NCBI GenBank assembly: GCA_029210625.1 | Contig: JARGFU010000008.1 | Span: 202,661-238,348 of the forward strand | Origin: Deltaproteobacteria bacterium | GTDB taxonomy: Bacteria; Myxococcota; Myxococcia; SLRQ01 | DNA length: 35,688 bases | Direction: 5' to 3' | In this document: one piece after another, positions 17,393 through 25,676 of the stretch | Position numbering within the stretch: position 1 is the stretch's first letter | Layout: each line of letters opens with the position of its first letter | Translations under genes and position numbers: made by a program | Notes under the pieces: model-generated | What the model was told of the DNA's origin: nothing | The model's input: the letters and a program-made list of their open reading frames with translations, nothing else | Database searches by the model: none

Positions 17393-18913
17393 TTGAGCTA
17401 CCCCTTCTGGGACATCCCCTTCGGCTACGGCCCCCTCATGGGTGGGCTAGCCATCTTCCACGTCTTCATCTCTCACTTCGCGGTGGGCGGCGGCCTCTAC
17501 CTGGTGGTGGTCGAGACCATCGCCCGCAAGAAGAACGACACCGAGACCCTCGACTTCCTCGAGGGCCTCTCGAAGTTCTTCGTGCTGACCACCCTGGTGA
17601 TGGGGGCGCTGACCGGCGTCGGCATCTGGTTCATCATCGGCCTGCTGAACCCGGCGGCCACCGAGGCCCTGATCCGCCACTACGTCTGGGCCTGGGCGAT
17701 CGAGTGGACCATGTTCGTGGTCGAGATCGCCGCGGCGATCCTCTACTTCTACGGCTGGAAGAAGATGGACCCGAAGGCCCACCTCAAGCTGGGCTGGCTC
17801 TACTTCGGCGCGGCCTGGGGCTCGCTCCTGGTGATCAACGGGATCATCACCTTCATGCTCACCCCCGGCACCTGGCTGGAGACGGGCAGCTTCTGGGACG
17901 GCTACTTCAACCCGACCTTCTGGCCCTCGCTGGTCTTCCGCACCGGCATCGCCATCACCATGGCGGGCCTCTGGAGCGTGATGGTCCTCTCTCGCCGGAA
18001 GGCCGACGACTTCAAGGCCCGGGCGGTGCGCCACACCACGGCCTGGGGCCTGCTGGGCCTCGCGATCACGGTGCCCTCCTTCTACTGGTACTGGCTGGCC
18101 ATCCCCGAGGCGATGCGCACGACCCTCGTCGAGCAGATGCCCACCCCGATGATGGCCTTCAAGATGACCTACGTGCTGGCCGCCGTGCTGGCGGGCATCT
18201 TCCTGGTCTTCGGCATCGCCCTCTCCCGCCGCTTCGTCTTCCCCATCGCCGCGGTGGCGATGGTCGTGGGCATCCTCTCCTTCGGCTCCTTCGAGTGGTT
18301 CCGGGAGTCGGCCCGCAAGCCCTACGTCATCGGCGGCTACATGTACGGCAACGGGATCGAGGTGGCGAAGGTCGAGACCTTCCAGAAGGAGGGGATGCTG
18401 ACCCACATCCCCTACCGCACCGAGGACGCCGGCGCCGACCTCTTCCGGCACGCCTGCCGGCACTGCCACACCCTCGACGGCTACAAGCCCCTCGAGCCCG
18501 CCCTCGGAGGCATGGACACCGACTTCATCGCGGGCGTGATCAAGGGCACCCAGGTCATCAAGGGGAACATGCCCCCCTTCGCCGGGAGCGAGGGGGAGGT
18601 CCAGCTCCTGGCCGACTACCTGGCGCGGGCCACCGACCAGCGGCCCCTGGCCGAGATCACGGGACTCTCGGGCAAGGCGCTGGGCGCCGAGGTCTACGCC
18701 CGGCGCTGCGGGATCTGCCACGAGCTCGGGGGCTTCCGGGACATCAGCGAGTCGCTGGTCGACTCGGACGCCGAGGAGCTCGGCGCGCTCCTCGACTCGG
18801 CCGGTGAGTACGCCGAGGAGATGCCCGCCTTCACCGGAGACGACACCGAGCGCGCGGCGCTGATCGAGTTCCTCGAGGCGCTCGAGCCCGCCGCCCAGGA
18901 GGACGCATCGTGA
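17393..18913 (+). CDS. bd-type oxygen reductase subunit I with two fused c-hemes
   Basis: A CydA-related membrane protein with a C-terminal cytochrome c region, 506 residues from the TTG at 17393 (GGAGG at 17383-17387, 5-base spacing). Residues 12-310 hold about nine membrane segments. Recalled alignment to E. coli CydA suggests His23 = the heme d ligand, Glu104 and Glu111 = E99 and E107, and Glu305 in FRESARKPY = the heme b595 ligand. Arg183 (VFRTG) stands where the heme b558 ligand His186 would be, and no Q-loop is visible. The soluble tail has CRHCH (355-359) and CGICH (439-443). This matches bd-superfamily oxidases that probably take electrons from cytochrome c rather than quinol. The stop overlaps the next gene (GTGA). 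Electron source and heme content need checking. Confidence 0.85.
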   Translation: MSYPFWDIPFGYGPLMGGLAIFHVFISHFAVGGGLYLVVVETIARKKNDTETLDFLEGLSKFFVLTTLVMGALTGVGIWFIIGLLNPAATEALIRHYVWAWAIEWTMFVVEIAAAILYFYGWKKMDPKAHLKLGWLYFGAAWGSLLVINGIITFMLTPGTWLETGSFWDGYFNPTFWPSLVFRTGIAITMAGLWSVMVLSRRKADDFKARAVRHTTAWGLLGLAITVPSFYWYWLAIPEAMRTTLVEQMPTPMMAFKMTYVLAAVLAGIFLVFGIALSRRFVFPIAAVAMVVGILSFGSFEWFRESARKPYVIGGYMYGNGIEVAKVETFQKEGMLTHIPYRTEDAGADLFRHACRHCHTLDGYKPLEPALGGMDTDFIAGVIKGTQVIKGNMPPFAGSEGEVQLLADYLARATDQRPLAEITGLSGKALGAEVYARRCGICHELGGFRDISESLVDSDAEELGALLDSAGEYAEEMPAFTGDDTERAALIEFLEALEPAAQEDAS

Positions 18914-19974
18914 ACCTTCCCACCCATGACTTCCTCTCCGCGCCCCTCTGGCTGCTGACCACCCTCCACATCCTGACCCTCACCCTCCACTTCGTGGCGA
19001 TGAACTTCGTCCTGGGCGGGGTGGCGATCATGATCTGGGGCAAGTGGACCGATCGCTGGGAGAACCCGGTCGTCCAGACCTTCGTGAAGGCCTTCCCCTC
19101 GGTGATGGCCGCCACCGTGACCCTGGGCGTGGCGCCCCTGCTCTTCGCCCAGCTGGTCTACGGCCAGGTGATCTACTCGGCGGCGGTGACCAGCGCCTGG
19201 TTCTTCCTGGCCATCGTGCCGGTGGTCATCCTCGGCTACTACTCCTTCTACGGCGCCGCCCTCTTCGACCTCTCGGGTGAGCGCAAGTCCCGCCTGCTGG
19301 TGGTGGCGCTGACCTGCCTGGTCTACGTCAGCCTGGTCTACGTCACCGTCTTCGCCATGGCGGAGAGCCCCGAGAAGATGGCCGCGGCCTACGCCAACAG
19401 CCCCGGCGGCTGGGTGATCTACCCGGTGGTGGGGGAGTGGTTCTTCCGCTGGGCGCACATGTTCCTGGGGGCCCTCACCGTCGGCGGCTACTTCGTGGGC
19501 CTGCTGGGCCGGGAGAACGAGGAGGCCTTCAAGATCGGCAAGACCTTCTACCTCTGGGGCCTCATCGGCGCCTCCCTGGCTGGCCTCGCCTACGTGGGCA
19601 TGCTGGGGGATCACCTCAAGCCCTTCATGCAGAGCTCGGGCATCTGGGTGCTGACGGTCGCGGTCGTCCTCTCCCTGGGCTCGGCCCACCTCTTCTTCAA
19701 GAAGAAGTTCGTGCCGAGCGGCGCCCTGATCTTCCTCTCCCTGCTGGGGATGGTGATCACCCGCCACATCCTGCGCCTGGTGAAGCTGCGCGAGGTCTTC
19801 GACCCCGCCAGCATCCGGGTGGACGCCCAGTGGAGCCTCGCCGGCCTCTTCATCCTCTGCTTCGTGATCATGCTCGGCCTGCTCTTCTGGATGGTGAAGC
19901 TTTTCCGTACTACCGGGGGTGCCGCGCACCCCCGCCCCACCGGCGAAGCCGTCGGGGCCCCACCCCCGCGCTGA
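18910..19974 (+). CDS. Second CydA-like membrane subunit of the bd-type oxidase
   Basis: A 354-residue protein with eight or nine membrane segments starting at the GTG that overlaps the previous stop. Its first helix (TTLHILTLTLHFVAMNFVLGG) and the following 'VVQTFVKAFPSVMAATVTLGVAPLLFAQ' resemble the start of CydA rather than CydB, so it looks like the CydA' partner seen in bd-superfamily oxidases that lack CydB. It carries histidines in helix 1 (His20, His27) and others (EWFFRWAHMF, DHLKPF, SAHLFF). It has no CxxCH. The C-terminus is a short Gly/Pro/Ala tail whose coding sequence forms a hairpin. Two GC hairpins follow, consistent with the end of a two-gene operon. Confidence 0.78.
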   Translation: MNLPTHDFLSAPLWLLTTLHILTLTLHFVAMNFVLGGVAIMIWGKWTDRWENPVVQTFVKAFPSVMAATVTLGVAPLLFAQLVYGQVIYSAAVTSAWFFLAIVPVVILGYYSFYGAALFDLSGERKSRLLVVALTCLVYVSLVYVTVFAMAESPEKMAAAYANSPGGWVIYPVVGEWFFRWAHMFLGALTVGGYFVGLLGRENEEAFKIGKTFYLWGLIGASLAGLAYVGMLGDHLKPFMQSSGIWVLTVAVVLSLGSAHLFFKKKFVPSGALIFLSLLGMVITRHILRLVKLREVFDPASIRVDAQWSLAGLFILCFVIMLGLLFWMVKLFRTTGGAAHPRPTGEAVGAPPPR

Positions 19975-20017
19975 AGGGGGAGCTCTCGCCCCCCTTCCCG
20001 GCAGGAGACCTGCCGGG
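19915..20017. terminator. Three consecutive hairpins at the end of the oxidase operon
   Basis: Three inverted repeats in about 100 bases: GGGGGTGC/GCACCCCC with a 3-base loop at 19915-19933 (inside the gene's end), GAAGGGGG/CCCCCTTC with a 9-base loop at 19973-19997 (overlapping the stop codon), and CCCGGCAGG/CCTGCCGGG with a 3-base loop at 19997-20017. None has a T-run after it. They probably terminate or insulate the oxidase transcript. Confidence 0.6.
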
Positions 20018-20057
20018 TCCCTACCCCCACACCCGTCTACGACGAGAACGATCCGGA

Positions 20058-20675
20058 GTGAGCGAGCGGCGGCAGCACTGGGAGCAGATCTACGCCTCGA
20101 AGGCCCCGGAGGGGGTCTCCTGGTACCGGCCACACCTGGAGCAGTCGCTGGGCTTCATCGATCGCTGCGCGCTCCCCGCCGACGCGCGGATCGTCGACGT
20201 GGGTGGGGGAGCCTCCACCCTGGTCGACGATCTGCTCGCCCGGGGCCACCGAAACCTGGCCGTGATCGATCTGGCCGCCCCGGCCCTGGAGGCCGCGCGC
20301 GCCCGCCTCGGCGAGGACGGCGCGGCGATCGACTGGATCGTCGGGGACGTGACCACGCCCCTGCTCGAGCCGGAGAGCGTCGACCTCTGGCACGACCGGG
20401 CCGTCTTCCACTTCCTGGTCGAGGAGGAGGCCCGGGCCGCCTACCTCTCGCAGGTCCTGCGGGCGCTGAAGCCCGGCGGCCTCTGCCTGGTCGCCACCTT
20501 CGCCCCCGACGGCCCCGAGCAGTGCAGCGGCCTGCCCGTCGTCCGCTACGACGCCGACGGCCTCCACGCGGTCTTCGGCGGTAGCTTCGAGAAGCTCGGC
20601 TCGGCCACCGAGCAGCACGAGACCCCCTGGGGCTCCGCCCAGAGCTTCACCTACTGTTTCTGTCGCCGGGTCTAG
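20058..20675 (+). CDS. Class I SAM-dependent methyltransferase
   Basis: A 205-residue protein starting at the GTG at 20058. SAM motif I is VDVGGGASTLVDDLL (around residue 40), with an acidic residue at the end of beta-2 (LAVIDLAAPALEAAR), motif II/IV around WHDRAVFHFL, and a hydrophobic strand GGLCLVATF. The N-terminal RRQHWEQIYASKAPEGVSWYRP is typical of a small-molecule methyltransferase family often annotated as 'trans-aconitate-like or class I SAM methyltransferase'. The substrate is unknown. Its stop shares CTAG with the convergent SUMF1-fold gene. Confidence 0.88.
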   Translation: MSERRQHWEQIYASKAPEGVSWYRPHLEQSLGFIDRCALPADARIVDVGGGASTLVDDLLARGHRNLAVIDLAAPALEAARARLGEDGAAIDWIVGDVTTPLLEPESVDLWHDRAVFHFLVEEEARAAYLSQVLRALKPGGLCLVATFAPDGPEQCSGLPVVRYDADGLHAVFGGSFEKLGSATEQHETPWGSAQSFTYCFCRRV

Positions 20676-21688
20676 GGCCAGACGCAGCGGAGACCGACGT
20701 CGGGGTGGGCCTCGCCGGGGGCGAGCGGCGATCGGCGCGTGCTGCGGGCGTCGAAGCGCGCGCGGTGATCGGAGGGGCTGGCGTAGCCGCCGCCCTTGAG
20801 GACCTTGCGGGTGTCCGTCTCCCGGCCCTGGCCGGGGGTGCGCAGCAGCATCGCCTCGGGGTCGGGGGGCGGCAGCCTTCCCTCGGGCAGGCCCTCGGGT
20901 CCGGTGGGATCGGCCGCGGGCGAGCGGGCGAAGTAGCCGGCGTCGTACCAGTCGAGGGTCCACTCCCAGACGTTGCCGGCCATCCCCCGGGCGCCCTCCG
21001 GGGTCGCGCAGTCGGAGTGGGCGTCGACCGGCGCCGGCGCCTCGAGCCCGATCGGGCAGCGGCCCGCCTCCCAGGCGCCCTCGAAGGGATAGGCTCGCCC
21101 ACCCTTGCCCCGGGCCGCCCGCTCCCACTGCGCCTCGGTGGGCAGGTCGCCGCCGGCCGCCCGGCAGTAGACCCGGGCGTCCCGCCAGGTCAGCCAGCGC
21201 ACCGGCAGCTCGGCCTCGCGGCGCAGCCGCTCGCGGTGCGGCTCCAGCGACAGGCCCGCGATCCCGGCGCGCGCGTCCTCGCCGGTGGCGGCCCGCACCG
21301 CGGCGATCGTCGCCTGCCAGCGCGCCCGGACCTGCGGCTCGAGGCTCGCCTCGACCTTCGAGAGCGGCCCGCCCTGCTCGCGCTCGAGCTGGGCGAGCCC
21401 CTCGAGGGCAAGCTCCAGGCTGCCCAGGTAGGGCTGGCCCTCCAGGGTCCCGAAGCCGCCGTGCTCGCGCAGGTGGGAGAGGAAGTCGGCGTTGCTCACC
21501 TCGTGCCGGCCGATCCGGTAGGCGCGCAGTCGCACCGGGTGGGCCGGCGCCTCCTCGGCGGGGCCGCCGTCCCGGCCGACGATCGCCGGGCCCGCCGGGA
21601 TCGAGATGGCGTCCTCGGGAGCGGCGGCGAGCGCCGGGCTCGAGAGCAAGAGCGCCAGCAGCGCCGCGACGAGGGAGGGGCGGTTCAA
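20672..21688 (-). CDS. Secreted SUMF1-fold protein, probably not a formylglycine enzyme
   Basis: A 338-residue protein starting at the TTG at 21688 (GGGAGGGA upstream, TTGA overlap with the previous stop). Signal peptide to about residue 19 (ALLALLLSSPALA-AAPE), then the formylglycine-generating-enzyme fold: ISIPAGPAIVGRD, HEVSNADF, PTEAQWERAARG, GMAGNVWEWTLDW, VLKGGGYASPSDHRARF, DVGLRCVW. An insertion between about residues 70 and 150 is rich in Glu/Arg helix. In FGE the catalytic cysteine pair lies in the stretch following GGS; here that region has no cysteine, so formylglycine formation is unlikely. SUMF1-fold proteins also act in other roles, such as NirV-like partners of redox enzymes. 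Last gene of a five-gene operon. Confidence 0.85.
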   Translation of the reverse strand: MNRPSLVAALLALLLSSPALAAAPEDAISIPAGPAIVGRDGGPAEEAPAHPVRLRAYRIGRHEVSNADFLSHLREHGGFGTLEGQPYLGSLELALEGLAQLEREQGGPLSKVEASLEPQVRARWQATIAAVRAATGEDARAGIAGLSLEPHRERLRREAELPVRWLTWRDARVYCRAAGGDLPTEAQWERAARGKGGRAYPFEGAWEAGRCPIGLEAPAPVDAHSDCATPEGARGMAGNVWEWTLDWYDAGYFARSPAADPTGPEGLPEGRLPPPDPEAMLLRTPGQGRETDTRKVLKGGGYASPSDHRARFDARSTRRSPLAPGEAHPDVGLRCVWP

Positions 21689-22644
21689 GCGTCCCTCCCG
21701 ATGCGGAAGCCCAGGTCGAAGTTGCGGAAGGTGGGCTCGCGCTGCTCGCGCGCGCTGCAGCGCACCTGGGAGGGGACGCTGCGGCTGCTGCCCCCGCGGA
21801 TCACCCGCGCGGCGCCCGGCGCCCCCTCGACCCGCGGGTCGCGCCGGGGCGTCTCGGGGTAGGGGGCGAAGGCGTCCGCCACCCACTCGGCGGCGTTGCC
21901 GGCGAGGTTGCGGCAGCCGAAGGCGCTCTGGCCCTGCTCGAAGTGCCCGGGGGCCACGGGGTAGACGTGGGGATCCCCCTTGCCGCCGATGTTCGCGTGG
22001 CCCGTGCGCCAGTCGTCCCCCCAGGGCCAGCGCCGCTGCGCGCCCGTGGTGCCGCCGCCGCCGCAGGCCCACTCCCACTCGGCCTCGGTGGGCAGGCGCC
22101 CGCCGGCCCAGGCGGCGAAGGCGTGGGCGTCGTACCAGTCGACGCCGACCACCGGCGCGTCGTCGGCGAGGAAGGTCCTCCCGTCGAAGGGCGCGGCGGC
22201 CGCGTAGGCAGCGTCCTTCAGGAAGGGGTTGAACTCGCCCCAGTAGCGGGGGGTGTGGTCCTTGTCCGCGGGCTCGTCGGGGTGGCAGTGACGGTGGCCG
22301 ACCGTCTCGAGGGCCTCGAGGAAGCGCCGGTAGCGTGCGTTGCTCACCTCGTCGCGATCGAGGCGGAAGGCGCCGAGGCGCACGGGGTGGGCCGGCGTCT
22401 CCTCGGCCTGCCGCCACCCGGAGGACGCCCGGTAGAGCAGCACCTGCTGGGGACGCAGGGGCTTCTTCCCGGCGCCCTCGGCGGGCAGATCCTCGTGGAA
22501 GGCCTTCGCGCCCATGACGAAGCTCCCGCCGGGGATCGGCAGGAGGGCCGCCCCCTCGTCGGGCGAGGCCGACCCCGCTCCCCCCTCCCCGGAGGGACAG
22601 CCGGCGAGGCCCAGCAAAAGGCCGATGAGGAGGAGGCGCTTCAC
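21685..22644 (-). CDS. SUMF1-fold lipoprotein, lacks the FGE cysteine pair
   Basis: A 319-residue lipoprotein starting at the GTG at 22644. Lipobox LAGC with Cys16, then an acidic linker and the SUMF1 fold: LPIPGGSFVMGAKAF, RDEVSNARY, GVDWYDAHAFAAWAGGRLPTEAEWEWAC, NLAGNAAEWVADAF, RVIRGGSSRSVPSQVRCSAREQ, NFDLGFRIG. Where FGE has CxxxxC after the GGS motif, this protein has only the later RCxxR-type Cys, so it should not form formylglycine. It is the fourth gene of the chain (GTGA overlaps with the gene before, TTGA with the gene after). Membrane anchoring suggests it binds or shields the cytochromes encoded by its neighbours. Confidence 0.87.
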   Translation of the reverse strand: MKRLLLIGLLLGLAGCPSGEGGAGSASPDEGAALLPIPGGSFVMGAKAFHEDLPAEGAGKKPLRPQQVLLYRASSGWRQAEETPAHPVRLGAFRLDRDEVSNARYRRFLEALETVGHRHCHPDEPADKDHTPRYWGEFNPFLKDAAYAAAAPFDGRTFLADDAPVVGVDWYDAHAFAAWAGGRLPTEAEWEWACGGGGTTGAQRRWPWGDDWRTGHANIGGKGDPHVYPVAPGHFEQGQSAFGCRNLAGNAAEWVADAFAPYPETPRRDPRVEGAPGAARVIRGGSSRSVPSQVRCSAREQREPTFRNFDLGFRIGRDA

Positions 22645-25600
22645 TCGATGCTCTGGAGAAAGGAGACGAGGTCGTCGATCTCGTGGGCGCGCAGCTGAGA
22701 GGTGCCGCCGTGGGTGTCGAGGCCGAGGCGTCCGCCCGAGGCCATGTGGGCGCGCACCCGGCGGTTCGGGGCCGGCACCAGCCAGGTCTCGTTGAGGCCA
22801 ACCTCCCGGCGGCCGGGCCGCTCGGGCTCGGTCCCCAGGACGGGCTCGTAGGGGAAGGTGCGCAGGCCCTCCTGGCCCGGGACGCAGAGCACCTCACGCA
22901 GGGTGCGGGCGGTGCCGGCGTGGAGGAAGACGGGCGGCCGGTCCCAGAGGCCCCGCAGGGGGAAGGTGGTGTAGTGGCTCTCGTTCTCCTCCGCCCGGCC
23001 GACGTCCCAGGGCTCGAGGTCCCGGCGCAGGCCGTTGAGGGCGTCGAGGCGGTTCATGCCGATCAGGGTGAAGGAGGCGTCGCGGTTGCTCACCGTCACC
23101 ATCGCCGGCATCGACTGGGTCGGGTTGTCCGGCAGGTCCTTGAGGGCGAAGTGGGGTGGCGGGTGGCAGGAGACGCAGCCGACCTGCGGGTGCTCGAAGA
23201 GGGCCTTGCCCCGGGCCACGGCCGGGGCGTCCGGGTCGAAGGGGTTGGGCAGGAGCCTTCCTTCCGTGATCTGCCAGGCGCCGACGAAGCGGACGATGTC
23301 CCGCAGGCCGTGGGCCTTGCCGAAGACCTCCAGGCTGCGCCGCTGCAGCATCGCCTCCCGGCGAAGCTCGAGGGTCGCCTCGAAGGAGGTCGTCGCGTCC
23401 ATGCTCGACTGCACGTCGTCCACCCCGAGGTTCACCGTCGGCGCCACGAGGTGGGTGAAGTCTCCCTGCGGGGTCGGCCCGGCGAAGTCGTCGGCGGGGA
23501 TGTGCTCCATCAGCATCGAGCGGGGCTCGAAGGCCGAGAGGGTCCCCTCGAAGAAGAAGGGCTGGATGGCGAAGAGGCCTCGCATCTGCGGCACGCTCAT
23601 GGTCCCGCCGATGATCAGGCGGCCCGCCTCGTCCCCGGGGTGATCGTAGACCTGCCCCACGACCTGGCTGACGCCCCAGGGGCGGCCGTCTCCCAGATCG
23701 AGGTAGTGGCAGTGCACGCAGGAGGTGTCGCCGTCCGCGGAGAAGAGGGCGGTGTGGGCGAGGATCTCCCCGGTCTCGGCCTCGGTGGCCGGCACCGGCA
23801 GCTCGAGCACGCTGGGATCGACGACGATCTCCCGGCCCTCGCCACTCTCGAGCTCGAGGACGGAGAGGGAGCCGCCGAGGAAGTTCGCCACCAGCACCCT
23901 GCCCGCGGCCGGCCCCACCTCCCCGCCGTAGGCGATCCCGATCGGCTGCATGCCGGTGGAGAGGGTGCGAAGCGGCAGCAGGCGCTCGCTCGGATCGCGC
24001 GCCCCGGGCTGCAGCCGCAGCACCTGCACCAGGTTGCTGCCCTGCATCGTGACCAGCAGGCGGTCGCCGGCCGCGGCCATCTTCTCGGGGAGGGCGCCCA
24101 CGACCCGCATCAGGTCGGGGGGGATGTCGCCGTGCACGTCGCCGGCGGTCGACTCGGCGGTGTCGGAGGTGTAGCGCACCCAGGCGGCGTGCGACTCGTA
24201 GCGGGTCGGGGAGAGCAGGGGCGCGAGCCCGCCGGCGGGCGGCGCCTCGGGCACCTCGAGGGCGTCGAGATCGACGACCACCAGATCGTTCTGGATGTCG
24301 CGGAACTTGATCGCCGCCGTCCCGTCCACCGCGTCGGCGGGGCCGAGGAGGTCCTGCTGCTCTCGCGGCAGCACCCGGCCGGTCTCGAGGTCGCGGCGGA
24401 CGGTGTACTCGGCCGCCGGGTTCTCCCGATCCCAGCTGTCCGAGCCCCAGGGATCGCGGGCGACCCCGACGCCGAAGCCGATCCCCTCGGTCGTGACCAG
24501 CAGCCACTCCCGGCCGCCGCCCTCCATCACCCGCAGGTCGTTGACGACGTTGCCCACCCGGATCGATCCGACCTCCTGGCCGGTCGCGGTGCGCACCACC
24601 GCGATGTCCTGGGTGCCGGTGTTCCCGACCAGGAGCAGCTCACCCCCCCGGGCCAGGGCCAGAGCCTTGGGCTTGGAGCGGGGGTTGCCCACCGGGATGC
24701 CGGGCCCCGAGAGCGGCGCCTCGAGGAAGGCCCGCAGGGCCAGGGCGTCGGGGTCGCGGCCGGGCGCCTTGAAGATCACGCCCCCGGCGTGCGCCTTCTC
24801 CCGGGGCAGACGATCGGCGTAGCCCCCCTCCCGGGTGCGCACCGCCGCCCGCCAGAGCTGGGAGTTCGTCGCCGGCCCCGGGCGCCAGAGCTCGAGGAGG
24901 GAGAGGAAGCTCGCCTCGGCGTCGGCGGCCGCGACGAAGGCCCCCCGGCGCGTGGCGTGGCAGGCCTCGGCGCCGCAGCGCCTCACCAGGCGCTCGTGCA
25001 CGGAGGGGGAGCCAGCCTTGAAGTCCGCCAGCGAGAGCCCGCCCCGCTCCTCCACCTCGGCCGTGAAGCGATCGCCCTCGACCTTCACCCGCAGCGCGAG
25101 CACCTGATCGAGGTAGCGGATCGAGACCCAGGCCCGCTCGCCCCTGGCGTCGAAGATCAGCTGCTGGGCGTGGAAGTCCAGGGGGATCTCGGCGCTCACC
25201 CGATCGACCTCCGTGTCGATCACCGAGGCGAAGTTCGAGAAGCGGTTGGTCACCACCAGGAAGCGGCCCCCGGGGTGGAAGGTCAGGCGGTGAGGCGAGC
25301 TGCCCGGCGGGCCGTCCTCTCCCGGCGGGCGCAGCGCGATCCGGTGCACGGAGTCGTCGGCGAGATCGACCACCGCCACCGCGCTGCCGGGGTCTCCTTC
25401 CGAGCCGTGGAGGGAGAGGTAGACCTTTCGACCCCCGGGGTGGACCACGACGTCGAAGGGGTGATCGCGCAGGGGCTGGAGCTCGGGGTCGGGGTGCGGG
25501 TTCGCCACCGGGGGCAGCGTGGCCCGCGCGTACCTCGCGCCGTGGGCCCAGCGGGCGCTGGCCTGCACCCCGAAGCGGGAGGGCGCGCCGGCCCCGGCCG

Positions 25601-25676
25601 GCCAGGCCAGCACGGCCGCGGCCGTGGCCGCGAGGATCGTCGCCCCGGTGACGAGCTGCTTGGACGAGAGGCTCAC
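22641..25676 (-). CDS. Large beta-propeller c-type cytochrome
   Basis: A 1011-residue exported protein starting at the GTG at 25676, overlapping the previous stop (GTGA). Residues 1-30 form a signal peptide or anchor (SSKQLVTGATILAATAAAVLAW). The body has YVTN-like blades (VVVHPGGRKVYLSLHG; LTFHPGGRFLVVTNRFSNFASVID; LVGNTGTQDIAVVRTATGQEVGSIRVG; RVLVANFLGGSLSVLELES). Heme sites: an atypical C234-G-A-E-A-C239-H (CX4CH), CVHCH at 653-657 and CVSCH at 834-838, the last two within cytochrome-peroxidase-like regions. The family resembles propeller/cytochrome fusions near NirF/NirN-like or MauG-like proteins, but I can name no substrate. It probably passes electrons between a periplasmic donor and the diheme cytochrome. 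Confidence 0.85.
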   Translation of the reverse strand: MSLSSKQLVTGATILAATAAAVLAWPAGAGAPSRFGVQASARWAHGARYARATLPPVANPHPDPELQPLRDHPFDVVVHPGGRKVYLSLHGSEGDPGSAVAVVDLADDSVHRIALRPPGEDGPPGSSPHRLTFHPGGRFLVVTNRFSNFASVIDTEVDRVSAEIPLDFHAQQLIFDARGERAWVSIRYLDQVLALRVKVEGDRFTAEVEERGGLSLADFKAGSPSVHERLVRRCGAEACHATRRGAFVAAADAEASFLSLLELWRPGPATNSQLWRAAVRTREGGYADRLPREKAHAGGVIFKAPGRDPDALALRAFLEAPLSGPGIPVGNPRSKPKALALARGGELLLVGNTGTQDIAVVRTATGQEVGSIRVGNVVNDLRVMEGGGREWLLVTTEGIGFGVGVARDPWGSDSWDRENPAAEYTVRRDLETGRVLPREQQDLLGPADAVDGTAAIKFRDIQNDLVVVDLDALEVPEAPPAGGLAPLLSPTRYESHAAWVRYTSDTAESTAGDVHGDIPPDLMRVVGALPEKMAAAGDRLLVTMQGSNLVQVLRLQPGARDPSERLLPLRTLSTGMQPIGIAYGGEVGPAAGRVLVANFLGGSLSVLELESGEGREIVVDPSVLELPVPATEAETGEILAHTALFSADGDTSCVHCHYLDLGDGRPWGVSQVVGQVYDHPGDEAGRLIIGGTMSVPQMRGLFAIQPFFFEGTLSAFEPRSMLMEHIPADDFAGPTPQGDFTHLVAPTVNLGVDDVQSSMDATTSFEATLELRREAMLQRRSLEVFGKAHGLRDIVRFVGAWQITEGRLLPNPFDPDAPAVARGKALFEHPQVGCVSCHPPPHFALKDLPDNPTQSMPAMVTVSNRDASFTLIGMNRLDALNGLRRDLEPWDVGRAEENESHYTTFPLRGLWDRPPVFLHAGTARTLREVLCVPGQEGLRTFPYEPVLGTEPERPGRREVGLNETWLVPAPNRRVRAHMASGGRLGLDTHGGTSQLRAHEIDDLVSFLQSIE

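Noticed and set aside
20672-22644. Formylglycine-generating enzyme with sulfatase partner
   Set aside because: The catalytic cysteine pair is missing in both proteins and no sulfatase is encoded here.
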